NCBI GenBank assembly: GCA_016716905.1
Contig: JADJUS010000022.1
Span: forward strand, 1,751,095-1,815,094
From: Acidobacteriota bacterium
GTDB taxonomy: Bacteria; Acidobacteriota; Vicinamibacteria; Vicinamibacterales; SCN-69-37
Direction of reading: 5' to 3'
DNA length: 64,000 nucleotides
Shown: positions 60,702 to 64,000 of the stretch, piece after piece
Position numbering within the stretch: position 1 is the stretch's first letter
How the letters are laid out: each line of letters starts with the position of its first letter
Notes under the pieces: model-generated
Told to the model about the DNA's origin: nothing
Seen by the model: the letters and a program-made list of their open reading frames with translations, nothing else
The model's database searches: none
Made by a program: the position numbers and the translations under genes

Positions 60702-61444
60702 CACCCACGACCGACATCCTCACCGCGTTTGAATTGCATTCTCCAGGCCAGATCTCCGCGGCGCTGGACGAGGGCGTAGACCCGCACGCGCCGATTCGCG
60801 GAAGTCGCCCATGACCTGGCTGACCGAAATGTACAGCCGGTCCGCGAATTTCCCTCGGTGCGTGCGCATCCTGCTTGACCGCGGTGCCGTATCGATGATC
60901 CGGCGGTGGCGCCGGTACTGCTTAACGACGTGGCCGCGCTCAAGGCGGCCCTGCTGGACAACCCTCGCTTCTGCACCACCGAACCACGATGGTGTCGGCC
61001 TTTACGCCGCTGGTCGGTGCGTCACTGCTGCACGTAGCGGCTGAGTAGGGAACGCAGACGTCGCTCAGGTGCTGATCGACATGGGCGCCGACGTGCATGC
61101 TCGCGCCGACACGGACGAGTTCGACTCAACGGCCATACGCCGTTGTTCCACACCGTCAGCTCGAACCAGAACTACGCCGCGCCCATCCTGAAGATGCTGC
61201 TGAAGGCCGGCGCGCGCGCCGACATCGCGCTGCAAGGCATCACCTGGGCAAGGGGTTCGAGTGGGAAACCACGCTGTTCGACGTCACGCCCGTGTCGGGC
61301 GCGCAGTTCGGCCTGCTGCCGCAGGTGCACCGGCGCGACACCGACATCTACGACAACATCAGGCTGCTGCTCGAGGCTGGCGGCCGGGCGGTGCCGCCTC
61401 TCGACAACGTGCCGAACGCGCATCTCACCCCGAAACAAAGCTGA
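60702..61444 (+). pseudogene. Ankyrin-repeat protein with several frameshifts
   Basis: Ankyrin-like units are spread over three frames: TDILTAFELHSPGQISAALDEGVDPHAP, CVRILLDRGAV, SLLHVAAE, VLIDMGADVHARADTDEF, TPLFHTVSSNQNYAAPILKMLLKAGARADIAL and IRLLLEAGGRAVPP. At least four single-base breaks are needed to join them. Ankyrin proteins are binding scaffolds. Sequence error is the likely reason for the breaks. Confidence 0.65.
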
Positions 61445-61448
61445 CCCG

Positions 61449-61870
61449 ATGCGGCACTCCCTGTCACCAGACGACCGTCGCTTCCGCGACGACCTTGAGG
61501 CGTGCGTCGTTCAGCCAGCCGCGTTCGACCACCGGTCACACATCCGGCTGGCGTACATCTACCGCCGAACACGACACCGACACGGCGCTGATGAAGATGC
61601 GAACTGCACTGCAGGCGTTCATCGCACATCACGGGATTCCCGCCACGAAATACCACGAGACACTGACGCGCATGGATACTGGCCGTGCACCACTTCATGG
61701 CCACCGCACCCGCTTCCTCATCGTCGGCGGACTTTGTCGAGGCGAACCCCGCGATGCTCGACACAAAGATCATGCTGACCCACTATTCAGCCGAGGTCCT
61801 GTTCTCGCCAGAGGCGCGCGCGCGGTTTGTTGAGCCGGATCTCGGTGTGATTCCGAGACACGGCGAGTAG
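61449..61870 (+). pseudogene. Conserved hypothetical protein with two frameshifts
   Basis: Frame 1 gives FDHRSHIRLAYIY, frame 2 gives AEHDTDTALMKMRTALQAFIAHHGIPATKYHETLTR and frame 3 gives VHHFMATAP...SADFVEANPAMLDTKIMLTHYS to the stop. The F-x-H-R-x-H-x-R-L-A pattern followed by YHET belongs to an uncharacterised family of about 140 residues with a helical build. Two single-base breaks (near 61565 and 61680) explain the split. Confidence 0.6.
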
Positions 61871-61879
61871 GGCGGGCGC

Positions 61880-61997
61880 CTCGGCCTTGAGGAACAGGCC
61901 GAGCTACTTCCGGGAGGCCGAGCTACGTGCCGGATCGATATCCTCCTGCGTAGCTTGGCCTCTCCGAACGTAGCTCGGCCTGTTCTTCAAGGCCGAG
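61880..61997. repeat. Cluster of family A hairpins
   Basis: Three or four units between genes: 61880-61907 (exact reverse complement of 58331-58358), partial copies at about 61915-61928 and 61949-61962, and 61970-61997 (one mismatch). No gene is visible from 61871 to 62036. Confidence 0.88.
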
Positions 61998-62036
61998 GCC
62001 CACCCACGTGGTAGGATTCGCGCGGGAGTTTCACAC

Positions 62037-62321
62037 ATGCACGCAGTCGTCAGAACGTATTCAGGCCCGGGCGCGAAAGAACTGTTCGATGTCATCGAGG
62101 CCAACCTCGCAGAGATCAAAACCTCCTACACGCCGTCAAGGGTTTTGTCAGCTACACGCTGGTTCGCACCGAGACAGGGCGGCTTCGCCGTCACGGTCTG
62201 CCAGGATCGCACCGGCGTAGACGAGAGCCTCCGCCTGGCGCGCGAGTGGATCGCGAAGAACGCCGCTCATACCGGCGCCGCCGCGCCTCTGGTGGGCGAA
62301 GGCACCGTGATCCTCTCGTAG
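62037..62321 (+). CDS. Small hypothetical protein, possibly ABM-like, with paired frameshifts
   Basis: A 94-codon frame. The ends read sensibly (MHAVVRTYSGPGAKELFDVIEANLAEIK and GGFAVTVCQDRTGVDESLRLAREWI), but the middle makes sense only in another frame (VKGFVSYTLVRTET). Two compensating indels near 62133 and 62176 would restore a protein resembling dimeric alpha+beta barrel (antibiotic biosynthesis monooxygenase-like) proteins. That assignment is tentative. Confidence 0.5.
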   Translation: MHAVVRTYSGPGAKELFDVIEANLAEIKTSYTPSRVLSATRWFAPRQGGFAVTVCQDRTGVDESLRLAREWIAKNAAHTGAAAPLVGEGTVILS

Positions 62322-62340
62322 AACGGATTTCATCGGTGTC

Positions 62341-62371
62341 GCCGGACCTGAAGGTCCGGCCTCCGAAGACA
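62341..62371. repeat. Family B hairpin near the BNR gene end
   Basis: Reverse complement of the unit in kinase 1: gccggacctgaaggtccggc followed by ctccgaagac. It lies between convergent gene ends and could act as a terminator. Confidence 0.85.
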
Positions 62372-62375
62372 ACCG

Positions 62376-64000
62376 CTATCGCACCCGGCGGCCATCCATC
62401 ACCCCATGCCACGCCCGTAGGTGGCAATGACGATGAAGTGGTCGCGCGGGTGGATTTGCAGGTCTGAGACCTGCACGGACGCAGGTTTCCCCCAGCACGT
62501 GCCAGGTCAGGCCGGCATCCTTCGACACATAGGCGCCGAAGTCGTTGCCCGCGGACAGCAGACCCTCTACGGACGGGTCCTCGCGAATCACGTTGATGGA
62601 ACCCGACGGGACATTGCCCACCACGCTGGTCCACGTCGCGCCGTAGTCGGTGGACTTCACAGGTACGGCGCGAAATCGTCGTCTTCGCGGCCTATAGCTG
62701 CGCGACCAGCACACGTGCCTGCCGCGCATTTCGACGGCACAATGCGCGACACCCACTTCTTCAGCGCCATCGGCAGATTCCGGCCGATGTTGGTCCACGC
62801 GCCCGTCGTCCCGTGACATGCAAAATTGCCGTCGTCAGTGCCCGCGTAGATGAGGCCTCGGGTCAGTGGCGACTCGGCAATGTGCGTGAGCGTCTGGTAG
62901 GCTGATAGCCGGCGTAGACGGTGTTGGCATCGAACGGTGAGAGCACAATTGGCGCCATCCACTGGGCCCGCTGAGGCGCCTCGCCATCAGCAGCCTTCGG
63001 CCGGATATCGGTATGTGCCGGAGCCGCCGAAGGGGCCGGCGCCGCGCCCCGCCCGCCGCGGCTGGCAGGTGCCGGAGTCACGTCTGCGCGCGAAGTTGCC
63101 GTAAGCCGTGGGAATACACAAGGTTCGGGTTGGTGGGGTCGATGGCGCGTTGACTGCCTTCGCCGCCGGGGGCGCCCTGCCAGGCTTTTGGCGTGAAAAC
63201 GCCCTCGCCGGCTCCGGGGACGACGGCCACGCGGAAGCCGCCGGCGTCCTGCACCGATCCGTAACGCGAAACGGCTTCGCCATGTCGAGTTCCACGTTGT
63301 AGAACTGCGTGCCACGGATGCCCCCCGCTTCGCGCTTCGTCCGGCCGCCGTCTTCGGTCATCGTGAAACCCTGATCGTGGGCGGTCTAGACCACTCTTGG
63401 CCGGTTAACCGGATCGATCCACATGCGATGGTTGTCGCCACCGCCGGCCGCAAACGGCTTGAACGTGGCCCCGCGTCGTCCGACACGCTTACACTGAGCG
63501 CCAAAACGTAGACGCGGTTCTCGTTTTCGTATCGACGCGAACTGCGTAAACACCCAGTTGTAGGTGTTGCCCAATCCCATCATCTGCGCGGCGGTTTCTG
63601 GCGTCTGACCGCTGGTGCGTCGCCACGTCGCGCCCTTGTCGTCGCTGCGATGAGATCTCCATCCCGCGGATGATGTTGCTGTTGGCGGGCAACAGACGCC
63701 CGTAGGCAGCATCGTTCTCACCTGACGGCGGCGGACGGCCAGCGTCGTAGTTGTCGATCACGGCGTAGACCACGTTCGGATTCGATCGCGAGACGTCGAG
63801 GCCAATGCGCCCGCGGAAACCGCGGCTCGGGCAACCCCGTGTTGGCCGGCACCCAGGAGGTGCCACCATCCGTGGTCTTCCAGATACCGCCCTCGGTGTG
63901 TTCGGCTCCACGCGCGGGTCGCTCCACTTACGACGCACCCGCTGCCACATGCCCGCATACAACGTGTTCGGGTCCCTCCGGGTCCATCACCGGGTCCACC
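62376..64000 (-). pseudogene. BNR/sortilin-like repeat protein, partial and frameshifted
   Basis: The C-terminal part of a secreted BNR/VPS10-like beta-propeller protein running off the window end. Blades appear in several frames: GGIWKTTDGGTSWVPANTGLP, NPNVVYAVID, SDDKGATWRRTSGQTPE, LIYAGTDDGNF, KSTDYGATWTSVVGNVPSGSINVI and AYVSKDAGLTWHVLG. The Asp-box pattern SxDxGxTW is clear. At least six single-base breaks are needed over 1.6 kb. Start lies beyond 64000. It probably belongs to the large glycosyl-hydrolase-like/sortilin family common in Acidobacteriota. Confidence 0.7.

Noticed and set aside
1..64000. tRNA, rRNA, riboswitch or insertion sequence
   Set aside because: I looked for conserved cores and transposase motifs by eye and saw none. 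A covariance-model search would be decisive.

Overview
The window is GC-rich, gene-dense bacterial chromosome, most likely from an Acidobacteriota of the Vicinamibacteria type. This assignment is an inference from gene content: a PadR-controlled duplicated MacB/FtsX-type permease, serine/threonine kinases fused to PD40/TolB-like propellers, M28 and M24 peptidases, a BNR/sortilin-like protein and many secreted beta-propeller proteins. No rRNA, tRNA, CRISPR array, transposase or integrase was recognised.

Layout. 0-9.9 kb: tryptophanase with a small coupled partner, a secreted M24 peptidase, a permease/PadR pair with an operator, an SDR oxidoreductase, a three-gene operon (DUF1028, PEBP, membrane-anchored hypothetical) and a small histone-H1-like protein. 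9.9-35.5 kb: the centrepiece, one minus-strand operon of 19 genes with no gap above 13 bp, encoding an extracellular-type contractile injection system (eCIS). It has sheath, tube, assembly chaperone, Pvc16-like terminator, AAA+ ATPase, tube cap, LysM protein, hub, spike, PAAR-like tip, gp25, two baseplate-J proteins, a tail-I protein, a 1593-residue beta-helix protein and a probable effector with two different zinc-peptidase motifs. A sigma-54-like promoter and an upstream dyad sit in front of the sheath gene. 35.6-39.2 kb: M28 peptidase, small proteins, a GIY-YIG protein and a phytase/esterase-like secreted protein. 39.3-49.3 kb: three receptor-like kinases with WD40-like sensor domains, two kinase-start relics, a 497-bp duplication and a higBA module. 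A vapBC module follows at 49.3-50.0 kb.

50.0-59.1 kb: an apparently complete quinohemoprotein amine dehydrogenase (QHNDH) operon in the order qhpG-A-D-C-B-F-E. It covers the Trp-hydroxylating flavoprotein, diheme alpha subunit, radical-SAM crosslinking enzyme, CTQ-bearing gamma subunit, propeller beta subunit, ABC exporter and leader protease. The crosslink residues of QhpC have the known spacing. 59.1-64 kb: a coiled-coil protein, then many genes that are all broken by single-base frameshifts (DHFR-like, lipoprotein, ankyrin, two hypotheticals, BNR protein). This looks like a low-quality contig end more than a set of true pseudogenes.

A second theme is a set of dispersed palindromic repeats. 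They occur between genes and, strikingly, in frame inside genes: in loops of all three kinases, in the QhpC leader, in the n-region of the QhpB signal peptide and in QhpG and QhpF. Some copies show compensatory stem changes. I saw none of these families inside the eCIS operon.
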